Shown: piece after piece, positions 7,827 through 17,584 of the stretch | Position numbering within the stretch: the first letter of the stretch is position 1 | Layout: each line of letters opens with the position of its first letter | Assembly: GCA_044225795.1 (NCBI GenBank) | Contig: JBGAIF010000002.1 | Location: 186,001-250,000, forward strand | Direction of reading: 5' to 3' | DNA length: 64,000 nt | Source of the DNA: Nemorincola sp044225795 | GTDB lineage: Bacteria > Bacteroidota > Bacteroidia > Chitinophagales > Chitinophagaceae | Program-made: the position numbers and the translations under genes | Notes under the pieces: model-generated | Told to the model about the DNA's origin: nothing | Seen by the model: only the letters and a program-made list of their open reading frames with translations | The model's database searches: none

Positions 7827-8201
7827 ATGTTGAGAGCATTCTTGTTGGTAGGCGCCGGTGGTGCTGCGGGTAGTATGGCTCGTTATGGGGTCAGCTATCT
7901 TATCAGCAAGGCGGTCACCGCTACCTTCCCGCTGGCTACCTTCTCCATCAACATCATCGGCTGCTTCATCATTGGTGTGTTGTTCGGGCTGGCCGCGCGC
8001 AACCAGTGGCTGCAGGCCGGTGGCATGTTACTGCTCGCATCGGGCTTCTGCGGCGGCTTTACCACTTTCTCCACCTTTGCATTAGAAAACATCACATTGA
8101 TGCAAAAGGGGCAAATGACCACGGCCTTCCTCTACACAGGATTGAGCGTCGCTGCAGGGCTCCTACTCTGCCGTGTGGGTATGTGGCTGACAGGCATATA
8201 G
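7827..8201 (+). CDS. crcB: Fluoride efflux channel CrcB (Fluc)
   Basis: This 124-residue protein has four membrane segments and all Fluc landmarks: GAGGAAGSMARY near the N-terminus, the N-I-I-G-C-F segment in helix 2 and the GFCGGFTTFSTF motif in helix 3 that lines the pore. Fluc channels work as antiparallel dimers and export toxic fluoride. The length is normal. The 68-bp leader is too short for a clear fluoride riboswitch, and I see none. The gene stands between unrelated genes, as crcB often does. Confidence 0.93.
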   Translation: MLRAFLLVGAGGAAGSMARYGVSYLISKAVTATFPLATFSINIIGCFIIGVLFGLAARNQWLQAGGMLLLASGFCGGFTTFSTFALENITLMQKGQMTTAFLYTGLSVAAGLLLCRVGMWLTGI

Positions 8202-8250
8202 GCTACACATATCAAATAATTACTACTTACATCCTTCCGTTTATTTTTGG

Positions 8251-8258
8251 TAGATTTG
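8251..8258 (+). promoter_or_regulatory. -7 promoter box of sucB
   Basis: TAGATTTG matches TAnnTTTG, 25 nt before the ATG at 8284. Confidence 0.6.
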
Positions 8259-8283
8259 CGCCCGCAGAAGAAAACTACTTTCA

Positions 8284-9501
<1,218 letters not shown>

Positions 9502-9519
9502 TCACTGAACGATATAAAT

Positions 9520-9548
9520 AAAAGAGCCGCTCAATGAGCGGCTCTTTT
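9520..9548. terminator. Bidirectional terminator between sucB and the DUF4406-like gene
   Basis: A 13-bp stem AAAAGAGCCGCTC / GAGCGGCTCTTTT with a 3-nt loop. Both arms carry A or T runs, so it can stop transcription from both converging genes. Confidence 0.9.
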
Positions 9549-9561
9549 ATTTTGTACAAAA

Positions 9562-9882
9562 TTATTGTATCTCGTCTATAGAATAGTAAACAGGCAGGCC
9601 CTTGGCAAGAATGATATCCTTCTCCATCTGCACTCCCCTGCTCTCCCCTATGACCAGCAGGGCATCACATTTATCTATTACAGCCAGTGATATCTCCATC
9701 ACTGCTTCATAATCATTTTCTATATCAGACTGTGCTATAACCGGCAGCGCCATATTGACACCAATGAAGGGTATATGCCCTTTCGCATAGACTTGCGCTG
9801 CTGCAATATTCATCGCTTCAAGGTTCTTCTGTCGTTGCGCTTCTGTTGGCGCTGAATAAGGTCCGGCTACTCCTATGATCAT
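9562..9882 (-). CDS. DUF4406 / nucleoside 2-deoxyribosyltransferase-like protein
   Basis: This 106-residue cytoplasmic protein begins MIIGVAGPYSAPT and has the Rossmann-like layout of the deoxyribosyltransferase superfamily: a GPYS motif after strand 1, alternating strands and helices, an ALLVIGESRGVQMEKDIILAKG block (SxGxxxE-type active-site region) and a C-terminal LPVYY strand. Family members cleave or transfer nucleoside sugars, but many DUF4406 proteins have no known substrate. It lies downstream of icd, beyond a terminator. A TAnnTTTG box sits in the loop of that terminator, so it is probably transcribed separately. Confidence 0.7.
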   Translation of the reverse strand: MIIGVAGPYSAPTEAQRQKNLEAMNIAAAQVYAKGHIPFIGVNMALPVIAQSDIENDYEAVMEISLAVIDKCDALLVIGESRGVQMEKDIILAKGLPVYYSIDEIQ

Positions 9883-9886
9883 AGAA

Positions 9887-9928
9887 AAAGGCTTTAACCA
9901 AAAATAACGATTTATGGTTAAAGCCTTT
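9887..9928 (-). terminator. Terminator of icd
   Basis: A 14-bp perfect stem AAAGGCTTTAACCA / TGGTTAAAGCCTTT with a 14-nt loop. Read on the minus strand it is followed by TTTTTCTAT, as expected for a rho-independent terminator after icd. Confidence 0.85.
9899..9906 (-). promoter_or_regulatory. -7 box inside the icd terminator loop
   Basis: CAAAAATA on the plus strand is TATTTTTG on the minus strand. It lies mostly in the loop of the icd terminator, 16 nt before the DUF4406-like start. Confidence 0.5.
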
Positions 9929-9945
9929 AGTATGTGTCAGCAAGA

Positions 9946-11172
9946 TTATCCCAGCTTATTCTTCAATCCCTCATTCAGTGCATCCAGGAACTCCTCTGTG
10001 TAGAGGTAATGTTCGCCATGATTCACCTTGTTGCCATGTATGCACACAGCCAGGTCCTTGGTCATCTTACCGGACTCTACGGTTTCTATACATACCGACT
10101 CCAGCGCATGAGCGAAGTTGATAAGATCCTGGTTGCCATCCAGCTTACCACGGAACTCAAGGCCGCGTGTCCATGCGAAGATAGAGGCGATCGGATTGGT
10201 AGAAGTAGGATTGCCCTTCTGGTACTCGCGATAGTGGCGAGTCACAGTACCGTGTGCTGCTTCTGCCTCCATGGTCTTGCCATCAGGCGTAATGAGTACA
10301 GAGGTCATGAGGCCGAGGGAACCGAATCCTTGTGCTACCGTATCGCTTTGTACATCGCCATCATAGTTCTTACAAGCCCATACGAAGTTACCATGCCATT
10401 TCAGCGCGCTGGCCACCATGTCGTCGATAAGGCGGTGTTCATACTCCAACTTGTTCTTTTCGAACTCAGCCTTGAACTCATTATTGTAGATCTCCTCAAA
10501 GATGTCTTTGAAGCGGCCATCGTATTTCTTCAGGATGGTGTTCTTAGTAGAGAGGTACAGCGGCCACTTCTTCTGCAATGCCAGGTTGAAGCAGGCGCGT
10601 GCAAAGCCCATGATAGACTCATCTGTATTGTACATGGTCAACGCTACGCCATCGCCCTTAAAGTTGTATACCTCATGCTCGATCACTTTACCATCCTCAC
10701 CTTCAAATTTTACAGTCAACTTACCCTTACCTTTTACCACGAAGTCTGTAGCGCGATACTGATCGCCAAATGCATGACGGCCTATGCAGATAGGAGCTGT
10801 CCAGTTTGGCACTAAACGTGGGATGTTCTTCATCACGATAGGCTCACGGAATACAGTACCATCGAGAATGTTACGGATGCTGCCGTTAGGGCTCTTCCAC
10901 ATCTGCTTCAGGTTAAATTCTTTTACGCGTGCCTCATCCGGAGTGATGGTCGCACACTTGATACCTACACCATATTGCTTAATGGCATTGGCTGCATCTA
11001 TAGTTACCTGGTCGTTGGTCTGATCGCGGTACTCCACGCCCAGGTCGTAATACTTGATATCAATATCGAGATAAGGGAGTATCAGTTTCTCTTTGATGTA
11101 CTTCCAGATAATCCGGGTCATTTCGTCGCCATCCAGTTCTACTACGGGGTTGGCCACTTTGATCTTTGCCAT
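9946..11172 (-). CDS. icd: NADP-dependent isocitrate dehydrogenase
   Basis: This 408-residue enzyme oxidatively decarboxylates isocitrate to 2-oxoglutarate in the TCA cycle. The sequence is of the eukaryote-like homodimeric class (type II): it starts KVANPVVELDGDEMTRIIW, has the substrate loop SPNGSIRNILDGTVFREP, the GRHAFGDQYRATD block, and the metal-binding Asp in YDGDVQSD. The C-terminal EAAHGTVTRHYREYQ block contributes NADP contacts. Length is normal. A terminator follows, and a TACATTTG box lies 51 nt upstream. Its product is the substrate of the SucB complex encoded nearby. Confidence 0.95.
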   Translation of the reverse strand: MAKIKVANPVVELDGDEMTRIIWKYIKEKLILPYLDIDIKYYDLGVEYRDQTNDQVTIDAANAIKQYGVGIKCATITPDEARVKEFNLKQMWKSPNGSIRNILDGTVFREPIVMKNIPRLVPNWTAPICIGRHAFGDQYRATDFVVKGKGKLTVKFEGEDGKVIEHEVYNFKGDGVALTMYNTDESIMGFARACFNLALQKKWPLYLSTKNTILKKYDGRFKDIFEEIYNNEFKAEFEKNKLEYEHRLIDDMVASALKWHGNFVWACKNYDGDVQSDTVAQGFGSLGLMTSVLITPDGKTMEAEAAHGTVTRHYREYQKGNPTSTNPIASIFAWTRGLEFRGKLDGNQDLINFAHALESVCIETVESGKMTKDLAVCIHGNKVNHGEHYLYTEEFLDALNEGLKNKLG

Positions 11173-11223
11173 GTTACAGTTTGATTTTTAGTATGCGTAA
11201 AATTGTTATTAATATCAGGTGCC

Positions 11224-11231
11224 CAAATGTA
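11224..11231 (-). promoter_or_regulatory. -7 promoter box of icd
   Basis: CAAATGTA on the plus strand reads TACATTTG on the minus strand, 51 nt before the icd ATG. Confidence 0.55.
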
Positions 11232-11316
11232 GTGAGTTTGACGGATTTATGAAATCCGGCCAAAACCTGCTGGAAAAGGTGTGGAATATTCCCGTGGCAG
11301 GAATTTTTTATCCTGC

Positions 11317-11324
11317 TACCTTTG
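11317..11324 (+). promoter_or_regulatory. -7 box ending 4 nt before the GT2 start (leaderless layout)
   Basis: TACCTTTG, then TATT, then ATG 11329. With the start point normally about 5-7 nt after the box, the mRNA would begin at or next to the ATG. The alternative is that translation starts at the in-frame ATG 11350. Confidence 0.6.
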
Positions 11325-11328
11325 TATT

Positions 11329-12444
11329 ATGGCTACTTTCTGCCTGTTCATGACCGCTATAGTGGTGCAGATATGGTATGCATTCAGATTCTTTCTACGC
11401 ATAATCGTATTGAGGCCAAAGACCGAAAGCAAAAATATGCCGCCGGTTAGTGTGGTGATATGTGCCCGGAATGAGGCGGAGAACCTGGGTAGGAATCTAC
11501 CCGCCATACTGACACAGCAATACCATGATGAGGACGGATCCCCTATGTATGAAGTTTTAGTGATCAACGACGACTCAGCGGATGATACGATAGCCGTGCT
11601 GGAACGACTGACGAAGCAGTATAGCCATCTAAGGTACATCTCTGTTTTACCCGGCGAGGTAAGGGAATTCCCCGGTAAAAAGTATGCTCTTAGCAAGGCG
11701 GTGAAGGAGGCGAAAAGTGACCTGTTGCTGCTTACAGATGCCGACTGCGTACCGGCAAGCGACCAGTGGCTGCGCCTGATGGCCGCCCCCCTGGCAGCCG
11801 GTAAGCAGATAGTGGCCGGCTATGGCGGGTACTACAGGTCTCCCTCGCTGCTTAATGCTTTTATACGCTGGGAGACCATGCACACCTACCTGCAATACAG
11901 CACCTACCTGCGTGCCGGCATACCCTACATGGCTGTTGGCAGGAATATGGCCTGCACCCGGCAGGTGATACAACAGGCGCAGGAAAGTACCATATGGGCC
12001 ATGGTGCCATCCGGAGATGACGACCTGCTGGTGAATATAGCCGGAACGGCCACAAACACCGCACTTGTTGATGAGCCCGAAGCATACACGTGCTCCGCAC
12101 CCAAATCCACGCTGAAAGAATGGGCGCACCAGAAGCAGAGACACTTGTCCACGGGTAAATTCTATCGCCATAAAGCAAGAACATTGCTGGGATTGTATGG
12201 TGTATCTCATGCCTTTTCGTGGGCGGGCACATTCATATTACTCTTCTCCGTATGGCAAGAGCTGGCAGTGACCGCTATGCTCTTCCGTTGTATCGTGTAC
12301 TGGCTGCTGTGGGCGGCCACCTCAAAAAAACTGAATGAAAAAGATCTGTTTGCCTATTTCCCGCTCTTCGATTTAGGCTGGATGATCTATAACTTTGCCT
12401 TTCTTCCATACATAACCACCAAAAACAAACTTAATTGGAAATAA
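11329..12444 (+). CDS. Family 2 glycosyltransferase, membrane-bound
   Basis: This 371-residue processive-type or lipid-linked GT2 enzyme has an N-terminal membrane helix (about 3-28) followed by the GT-A domain, which starts PPVSVVICARNEAENL. The domain shows the nucleotide-binding NDDSADDT motif, the DADCVP metal-binding DxD-type motif and a GDDDLL acceptor-site motif. There is a QKQRHLSTG block similar to the QxxRW signature of membrane GT2 enzymes, and two to three C-terminal hydrophobic helices. I start at ATG 11329, just after the promoter box; the frame extends to a GTG at 11281, but that would lie upstream of the box. The end overlaps rsmG by 10 bp, so the two are co-transcribed. Confidence 0.8.
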   Translation: MATFCLFMTAIVVQIWYAFRFFLRIIVLRPKTESKNMPPVSVVICARNEAENLGRNLPAILTQQYHDEDGSPMYEVLVINDDSADDTIAVLERLTKQYSHLRYISVLPGEVREFPGKKYALSKAVKEAKSDLLLLTDADCVPASDQWLRLMAAPLAAGKQIVAGYGGYYRSPSLLNAFIRWETMHTYLQYSTYLRAGIPYMAVGRNMACTRQVIQQAQESTIWAMVPSGDDDLLVNIAGTATNTALVDEPEAYTCSAPKSTLKEWAHQKQRHLSTGKFYRHKARTLLGLYGVSHAFSWAGTFILLFSVWQELAVTAMLFRCIVYWLLWAATSKKLNEKDLFAYFPLFDLGWMIYNFAFLPYITTKNKLNWK

Positions 12445-13073
12445 TAGAGAAGTACTTTGCTGATTTCACCGAAACCCAACTCGAACAATTTCGTCAACTC
12501 GGCGGATTATATAATGAGTGGAACGAAAAGATCAACGTCATATCCCGAAAGGATATTGAAACACTCTATGAAAGGCACGTACTTCACTCGCTGGCCATTG
12601 CAGCTATCTGCCCTTTTGATGATGGCGCCGAAATAGTGGACATCGGCACAGGCGGCGGATTTCCGGGGATACCGCTCGCTATTTTCTTTCCCAATGTACG
12701 GTTCACATTAGTGGATAGCATCGGTAAAAAAATAAAAGTGGTTCAGGAAGTGGCAGATGCCGTAGGCCTGAAAAATGTGACCGCTATACATGGACGTGTA
12801 GAGGAACAAAAGGGAAGGAAATTTGATTATGCTGTTTCCCGCGCGGTAGCCCCGCTTGCCGACCTTTGGAGATGGATCAACCCCTTGCTGCGCGTAGGGC
12901 AAAAAAGTGATGAACTGCCTGACGGGCTCATATGCCTGAAAGGTGGTGACCTCACTAAAGAAATTGAAGAATCGGGACTAAAAAGAATAGTTCAGGCATG
13001 GAAGGTTGACGACATCTTCCCGGAACCCTCATTTGCCGAAAAATTTGTCATTTATGTTCCCAAGCTGATCTGA
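12435..13073 (+). CDS. rsmG: 16S rRNA (guanine(527)-N7)-methyltransferase RsmG
   Basis: This 212-residue SAM-dependent enzyme methylates G527 of 16S rRNA. Family hallmarks: the N-terminal NEWNEKINVISRKDIE block, HVLHSL, the SAM-binding DIGTGGGFPGIPLAI motif, and VSRAVAPL. The start is a TTG codon overlapping the last 10 bases of the GT2 gene; the next in-frame starts would remove conserved residues. Translational coupling is likely. Pairing with a glycosyltransferase is probably incidental. Confidence 0.93.
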   Translation: MEIIEKYFADFTETQLEQFRQLGGLYNEWNEKINVISRKDIETLYERHVLHSLAIAAICPFDDGAEIVDIGTGGGFPGIPLAIFFPNVRFTLVDSIGKKIKVVQEVADAVGLKNVTAIHGRVEEQKGRKFDYAVSRAVAPLADLWRWINPLLRVGQKSDELPDGLICLKGGDLTKEIEESGLKRIVQAWKVDDIFPEPSFAEKFVIYVPKLI

Positions 13074-13218
13074 GCCATACAATATTATCAGCCCTTAGCC
13101 GTTCTTTTGATAGCAGACTGCAGGAAAAACATTTTTTTGCCACACGACCAATATATCTTAGCTTTACTTATTATAACAACCTTGAATACCTTTTAGAAAC
13201 TAAATAAAGTAGTTACCT

Positions 13219-14343
13219 ATGAAAAAGCTGCTTACCCTTTTCGGCATTACCACTATAGTAGTGGTAGCCTATTCCTGCAAAAAGACCCCCGAAACTCCTA
13301 AAGGTACTGTTTACCTGGACTTGCCGGCAACGCCTTACGAATACAGCAATAAAACAAGCAACAACCAAAAAGCTACACTCGGGCGTGTGCTCTTCTACGA
13401 TTCGCACTTGTCGGTCAATAACTCTATATCCTGTGCGAGTTGTCACAAGCAGGCCCTGGGCTTTGCAGATAATGTGGCATTCAGCGTAGGATTCGAAGGG
13501 CGCCTCACAACACGCAATTCCAAGAATATAGCAAATATCACAGGAGACAAATTTGAATTAAGTACTATCGACACTACTAATCTCCCTCTTTTCTGGGACG
13601 GCCGTGAAGAAGTGCTTCAGCACCTGGTTTCAAAGCCTATTACCAATCACGTGGAGATGGGCATCAATGATTTCAGCGCGCTGCCTGCAAAGCTACAGAC
13701 ACTCTCCTACTATCCTTCTCTGTTTCAGAATGCATATGGCAGCACAGAGATCACTACCGATAAGATATCAGAGTGTGTCGCTGTGTTCCTGTCGTCCATA
13801 CGCACGGACAATTCGCGCTTCGACCAGTTTGTAAAAGAGTTAAGCGCAGGCACATCTACAGGCGGCGTTGTTCCCGTTACGTCCAATGTGCTTACCCCGC
13901 TGGAACTGAACGGCTATGTTGCCTTCACAACCAAATACAATTGTGAGAACTGCCACCACATCATTTCCAGCTCCTATACCACCAATGATTTTAAGGACAT
14001 AGGGCTTGATAAGACTTATACTGACATGGGACGCGGCACTGTAACGGGCACCAAGTCTGATAACGGCAAATTCCGTGTTCCGAACCTTCACAATGTTGCG
14101 CTCACTGCGCCCTACATGCACGATGGCCGTTATAAAACTCTTGATGAAGTAATAGACCATTACAGTAACAATATCAAGACCAGCGCCAACCTGGATGGTA
14201 TGCTGCGCGATGCGAAAGGCAATGCAATGGCCATGAACATCACAACCGCTGACAGACAGGCGATCATAGCCTTCCTGAATACAATGACCGATTATGTTAT
14301 GATCTCTGATCCTAAATTTTCCAACCCTTTTAAACTGAAATAA
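13219..14343 (+). CDS. Di-heme cytochrome c peroxidase family lipoprotein
   Basis: This 374-residue exported protein has a signal peptide ending in lipobox VAYSC (Cys20). Two heme c-binding motifs are visible, CASCH (72-76) and CENCH (242-246), spaced as in bacterial di-heme peroxidases of the CcpA/MauG superfamily, plus the PNLHNVALTAPYMHDGR block with the distal Met/His region and the FWDGRE motif. It probably reduces hydrogen peroxide in the periplasm with electrons from cytochrome c, or oxidises another substrate. One base separates it from the downstream barrel-protein gene, so they form an operon. A near-match box TACCTTTT lies about 25 nt upstream. Confidence 0.88.
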   Translation: MKKLLTLFGITTIVVVAYSCKKTPETPKGTVYLDLPATPYEYSNKTSNNQKATLGRVLFYDSHLSVNNSISCASCHKQALGFADNVAFSVGFEGRLTTRNSKNIANITGDKFELSTIDTTNLPLFWDGREEVLQHLVSKPITNHVEMGINDFSALPAKLQTLSYYPSLFQNAYGSTEITTDKISECVAVFLSSIRTDNSRFDQFVKELSAGTSTGGVVPVTSNVLTPLELNGYVAFTTKYNCENCHHIISSSYTTNDFKDIGLDKTYTDMGRGTVTGTKSDNGKFRVPNLHNVALTAPYMHDGRYKTLDEVIDHYSNNIKTSANLDGMLRDAKGNAMAMNITTADRQAIIAFLNTMTDYVMISDPKFSNPFKLK

Positions 14344-14344
14344 A

Positions 14345-15055
14345 ATGAAAAAGATAGCACTGACAGCCATAATAGCAGCATTTGCATCTGCAGCATTTGC
14401 CCAGGAATCCACTTCTGATGTGCCTGCTCCAAAAAAAGAGAGAACCGCCGAACACCTGATCGGGATGCAGGTCAACGGACTTGTGAGACAAGTATTGAAC
14501 TTCAGTAACAACAACACAAATGTGAATACAGGTAATCCTTACCTGCTTACCTATTCTGTCAACTCAAAGAAAACAGGCTGGGGGCTGAGAGCCGGCGTAG
14601 GTTACGCGCACAACTCCAGCAGCGGCTCCGACGGATTTAGCAGCATCGTGAATAATATCGACGATATGAATGTCCGTATAGGCGTAGATAAAAGATTCGA
14701 GCTATCTGGCAGATGGACCACCGGAGTAGGATTAGATATGATCTACAGCCGCAATAACGACAATACATCTACAGACGTGAATCAGACATTCAGTGGTATC
14801 GGTAGCACCGGGATACAAACATTAACAACCTCTGTGGGCGGCGGCCCTATGGCATGGCTGAGGTTCGGCATAACTAACCGTATCATCATCGGCACAGAGG
14901 CCAGCATCTATTATAAAACGGGTAACGAAAGCCAGACAATTAACAGTATGGTATTTATACCCAACGGAACTCTTTCCCAACCTTCTACCAGCCGTACGGT
15001 GAGCGAAGCAAAGATCAATGCACCGGTTGCATTATTCCTTAATGTGAAGCTGTAA
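14345..15055 (+). CDS. Outer-membrane beta-barrel protein, unknown role
   Basis: This 236-residue protein has a typical signal peptide (MKKIALTAIIAAFASAAFAQ). The mature part is made of alternating hydrophobic/polar strands rich in Gly, Asn, Thr and aromatic residues, such as GWGLRAGVGYAHNSSSG and WTTGVGLDMIYSRNN, as in the small 8-stranded barrels of Bacteroidota. It ends in VALFLNVKL, a strand-like C-terminus. It is one base downstream of the di-heme peroxidase gene, so the two are expressed together. Whether it helps peroxidase placement or substrate access is only a guess. A terminator follows. Confidence 0.7.
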   Translation: MKKIALTAIIAAFASAAFAQESTSDVPAPKKERTAEHLIGMQVNGLVRQVLNFSNNNTNVNTGNPYLLTYSVNSKKTGWGLRAGVGYAHNSSSGSDGFSSIVNNIDDMNVRIGVDKRFELSGRWTTGVGLDMIYSRNNDNTSTDVNQTFSGIGSTGIQTLTTSVGGGPMAWLRFGITNRIIIGTEASIYYKTGNESQTINSMVFIPNGTLSQPSTSRTVSEAKINAPVALFLNVKL

Positions 15056-15077
15056 AATATTTCTAAAGTATATATAG

Positions 15078-15100
15078 AACAGGGAGCTATGCTCCCTGTT
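15078..15100 (+). terminator. Terminator after the peroxidase-barrel operon
   Basis: A 10-bp stem AACAGGGAGC / GCTCCCTGTT with loop TAT, followed by TCGGTTTTT. Confidence 0.9.
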
Positions 15101-15174
15101 TCGGTTTTTATACAAGACTGAAAAACAATTCTTAATTTAGCACCCTGACCTAAAAACAAAGATATTAATTATAT

Positions 15175-15885
15175 ATGGGTAGGATATTTGAGGTACGTAA
15201 ATCATCCATGTTCGCGCGTTATGACCGCATGGCAAAACAGTTCAGCAGAGTAGGTAAGGAAATAGCTATCGCTGTGAAAAAAGGCGGTCCTGACCCGGAG
15301 AACAACCCGATGCTGCGCCGTATCATGCAGAACGCGAAGTCTTTCAACATGCCGAAAGACCGTATTGAGGCTGCCATCAAGAATGCGATGGGCAAGGATA
15401 CCAGCAACTACGATGAAGTACTGTATGAAGGATATGCACCACATGGCGTGGCTGTGCTGGTAGTTACCGCTACAGATAACACGACACGTACCGTTGCCAA
15501 CGTGCGCTCCCACTTCAATAAGGGCGGCGGCTCACTCGGCAACAGCGGCTCGGTGGCATTCCTGTTCAAGCACCTCGGTGTATTCAAACTGAAACCTGAA
15601 GGCCTGAACATTGAAGATCTGGAACTGGAACTCATTGACTACGGACTGGAAGAGGTAGGCGAAGACAGCGAAGGCAACATCATTATCCGCTGCGGGTTCA
15701 CCGACTTCGGCAATATGCAGAAAGCGCTTGAAGAAAAAGGCATCACTCCCATCTCGTCTGAACTGGAATGGATACCGGGCAGTACGATAGAGGTGAGCGA
15801 AGCCCAGGCTGAAGACATATTCAAGCTGATAGAAAGGCTGGAAACAGACGACGACGTGCAGCATGTATTCCATAACATGGGATAA
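15175..15885 (+). CDS. yebC: YebC/PmpR family regulator
   Basis: This 236-residue cytoplasmic protein of the universal YebC family has the characteristic motifs MLRRIMQNAKSFNMPKDRIEAAIKNAMG, YEGYAPHGVAVLVV, TDNTTRTVANVRSHFNKGGGSLGNSGSVAFLF and the C-terminal EWIPGSTIEV block. Family members have been described as DNA-binding transcription regulators and, more recently, as factors that help ribosomes at difficult sequences. Length is normal; the N-terminus (MGRIFEVRKSSMFAR) is the Bacteroidota variant of the usual GHSKW start. A terminator lies on each side, so it is monocistronic. Confidence 0.92.
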   Translation: MGRIFEVRKSSMFARYDRMAKQFSRVGKEIAIAVKKGGPDPENNPMLRRIMQNAKSFNMPKDRIEAAIKNAMGKDTSNYDEVLYEGYAPHGVAVLVVTATDNTTRTVANVRSHFNKGGGSLGNSGSVAFLFKHLGVFKLKPEGLNIEDLELELIDYGLEEVGEDSEGNIIIRCGFTDFGNMQKALEEKGITPISSELEWIPGSTIEVSEAQAEDIFKLIERLETDDDVQHVFHNMG

Positions 15886-15903
15886 GGTGCTGTTCACCAT
15901 ATC

Positions 15904-15941
15904 AATAAAAAAGCGACATGGCCTCATGTCGCTTTTTTATT
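15904..15941 (+). terminator. Terminator of yebC
   Basis: A perfect 17-bp stem (AATAAAAAAGCGACATG / CATGTCGCTTTTTTATT) with loop GCCT and a run of six T in the descending arm. Confidence 0.92.
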
Positions 15942-15954
15942 GTAGGTTTATCTC

Positions 15955-16707
15955 ATGAAACCAACACGATCACTCCCCTTACTGGTAGGCAGAAAGCCTG
16001 TGATGGAAGCCCTGGAGCAAGGAGTGACCATAGAAAAGATATTCCTGCTGCGAACCGCATCAGGAAGCGACATCAATAGCATAAAACAAAAAGCCCGCGA
16101 GCTGAATATACCGGTAAGCCAGGTGCCTGCCGAAAAACTGGACTCGATGACCCGTGTGCAGCACCAGGGCATCATTGCCTGGACCTCCCTGCTGCAATAC
16201 GTGGACCTGCAGGCGGGTATCTCCTATGTAGTGGAAAAGGGAGAAGTACCCCTCTTCCTGCTGCTGGATGGTGTGACCGATGTGCGCAATGTAGGCGCCA
16301 TAGCCCGCAGCGCCTTGTGCTGCGGCGCACAGGGAATTATCATACCCACCTCTCACGCAGCCTCACTCACCGAAGAGGCCATTAAGACCTCCGCGGGCGC
16401 ATTGAGAAAGATACTGCTTTGCCGCATACCATCTGTGCAGCAGGCAATGGATGTGCTCCGGCTGAACGGGATCCAGATACTGGGGACGCAGATGAAGGGA
16501 AGTGTACCCGTATTTGAAAGCGACCTGACCATACCATCAGCCATAGTGATGGGCGCCGAAGATACCGGCATCAGCAAGGATGTAATGAAGCGGGCCGACC
16601 AACTCATCAGGATACCAATGGCAGCACAATTCGACTCTCTGAACGTATCTGTGGCAGCAGGAATGATATTGTACGAGGCAATGCGCCAGCGCATCACCGC
16701 AAAGTAA
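15955..16707 (+). CDS. rlmB: 23S rRNA 2'-O-ribose methyltransferase, RlmB/SpoU type
   Basis: This 250-residue SPOUT-superfamily enzyme has an N-terminal L30e-like substrate-binding domain (about 8-80, VGRKPVMEALEQG) and a C-terminal knotted SAM domain. The three SpoU motifs are present: LLLDGVTDVRNVGAIARSA with the catalytic Arg, MGAEDTGIS, and IPMAAQFDSLNVSVAAGM. RlmB methylates G2251 of 23S rRNA, but related TrmH-type enzymes modify other sites, so the exact target is inferred. It is 22 bp upstream of an SDR gene on the same strand. Confidence 0.87.
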   Translation: MKPTRSLPLLVGRKPVMEALEQGVTIEKIFLLRTASGSDINSIKQKARELNIPVSQVPAEKLDSMTRVQHQGIIAWTSLLQYVDLQAGISYVVEKGEVPLFLLLDGVTDVRNVGAIARSALCCGAQGIIIPTSHAASLTEEAIKTSAGALRKILLCRIPSVQQAMDVLRLNGIQILGTQMKGSVPVFESDLTIPSAIVMGAEDTGISKDVMKRADQLIRIPMAAQFDSLNVSVAAGMILYEAMRQRITAK

Positions 16708-16729
16708 TTGTTCACTATAAATAAGCGTT

Positions 16730-17551
16730 ATGCTCTTCAAAGGTAAAACAGCATTCATCACCGGGGCCAGCAGGGGGATAGGTGAGGCCATAGCCATGCG
16801 GCTGGCGGCGGAAGGCGCGAACATTGCCGTGGTGGCAAAATCTGTGAAAGAAGATCCCAGGCTGGGCGGAACGATACACAGCGTGGCCGATAATATCACC
16901 AAAGCCGGAGGCCGTGCCCTTGCCGTGCAGTGCGATATACGCGATGAAGAACAGATAGTCAGGGCGGTACAACAGACCGTTTCGGTTTTCGATGGCATAG
17001 ACATACTCATCAACAATGCTTCGGCTATTGCGCTGACCAATACCGAACAGACAGAGACAAAACGATTCGACCTGATACATGACATCAATGTGCGCGGAAC
17101 ATTTCTCGTGACCAGGCATTGCGTACCATTCCTGAAAAAAGGAACTAACGCGCATATACTTACTTTGTCGCCTCCCATTGACATCAACCCGAAATGGCTC
17201 TCTCCATTTGTGGGCTATACCATGAGCAAGTACAACATGAGCATGATGACACTGGGATGGGCTGAAGAATTCAAAAAGTATAACATTGCCGTCAACTCGT
17301 TGTGGCCAATGACAACGATAGCTACAGCCGCTGTAAAGAATGTGATAGGCGGGGAGATGCTGATGAACATGAGCCGTAAGCCGGAAATACTGGCCGACTG
17401 TGCTCACTATATACTGCAAAGGCCTTCCGCTACCTGCACCGGCAACTTATTCATTGATGAAGAAGTGCTGAAAAGTGAGGGAATAACGGATCTTGACAAA
17501 TATGCCGTGAACCCCGGAGGACAATTACAAAGGGATCTTTACGTTTCTTAG
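16730..17551 (+). CDS. Short-chain dehydrogenase/reductase, HSDL2-like
   Basis: This 273-residue NAD(P)-dependent oxidoreductase has the SDR motifs TGASRGIGEAIA (cofactor binding), NNAS (about 100) and the catalytic YTMSK; the Ser of the triad is in TLSPP. The AKSVKEDPRLGGTIHSVAD segment and the NSLWPMTTIATAAVKNVIGG block are typical of the HSDL2-like subfamily, found in lipid metabolism. No sterol-carrier domain is attached, unlike the animal homologue. It is probably co-transcribed with rlmB. The substrate is unknown, likely a fatty acyl or hydroxy lipid. Confidence 0.85.
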   Translation: MLFKGKTAFITGASRGIGEAIAMRLAAEGANIAVVAKSVKEDPRLGGTIHSVADNITKAGGRALAVQCDIRDEEQIVRAVQQTVSVFDGIDILINNASAIALTNTEQTETKRFDLIHDINVRGTFLVTRHCVPFLKKGTNAHILTLSPPIDINPKWLSPFVGYTMSKYNMSMMTLGWAEEFKKYNIAVNSLWPMTTIATAAVKNVIGGEMLMNMSRKPEILADCAHYILQRPSATCTGNLFIDEEVLKSEGITDLDKYAVNPGGQLQRDLYVS

Positions 17552-17584
17552 TAAGTATTTGCTATTTTTAATAAAACGATCTGT

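Noticed and set aside
9934..10815. Plus-strand 293-codon frame opposite icd
   Set aside because: The icd reading is certain, and this frame has no motif or start signal.
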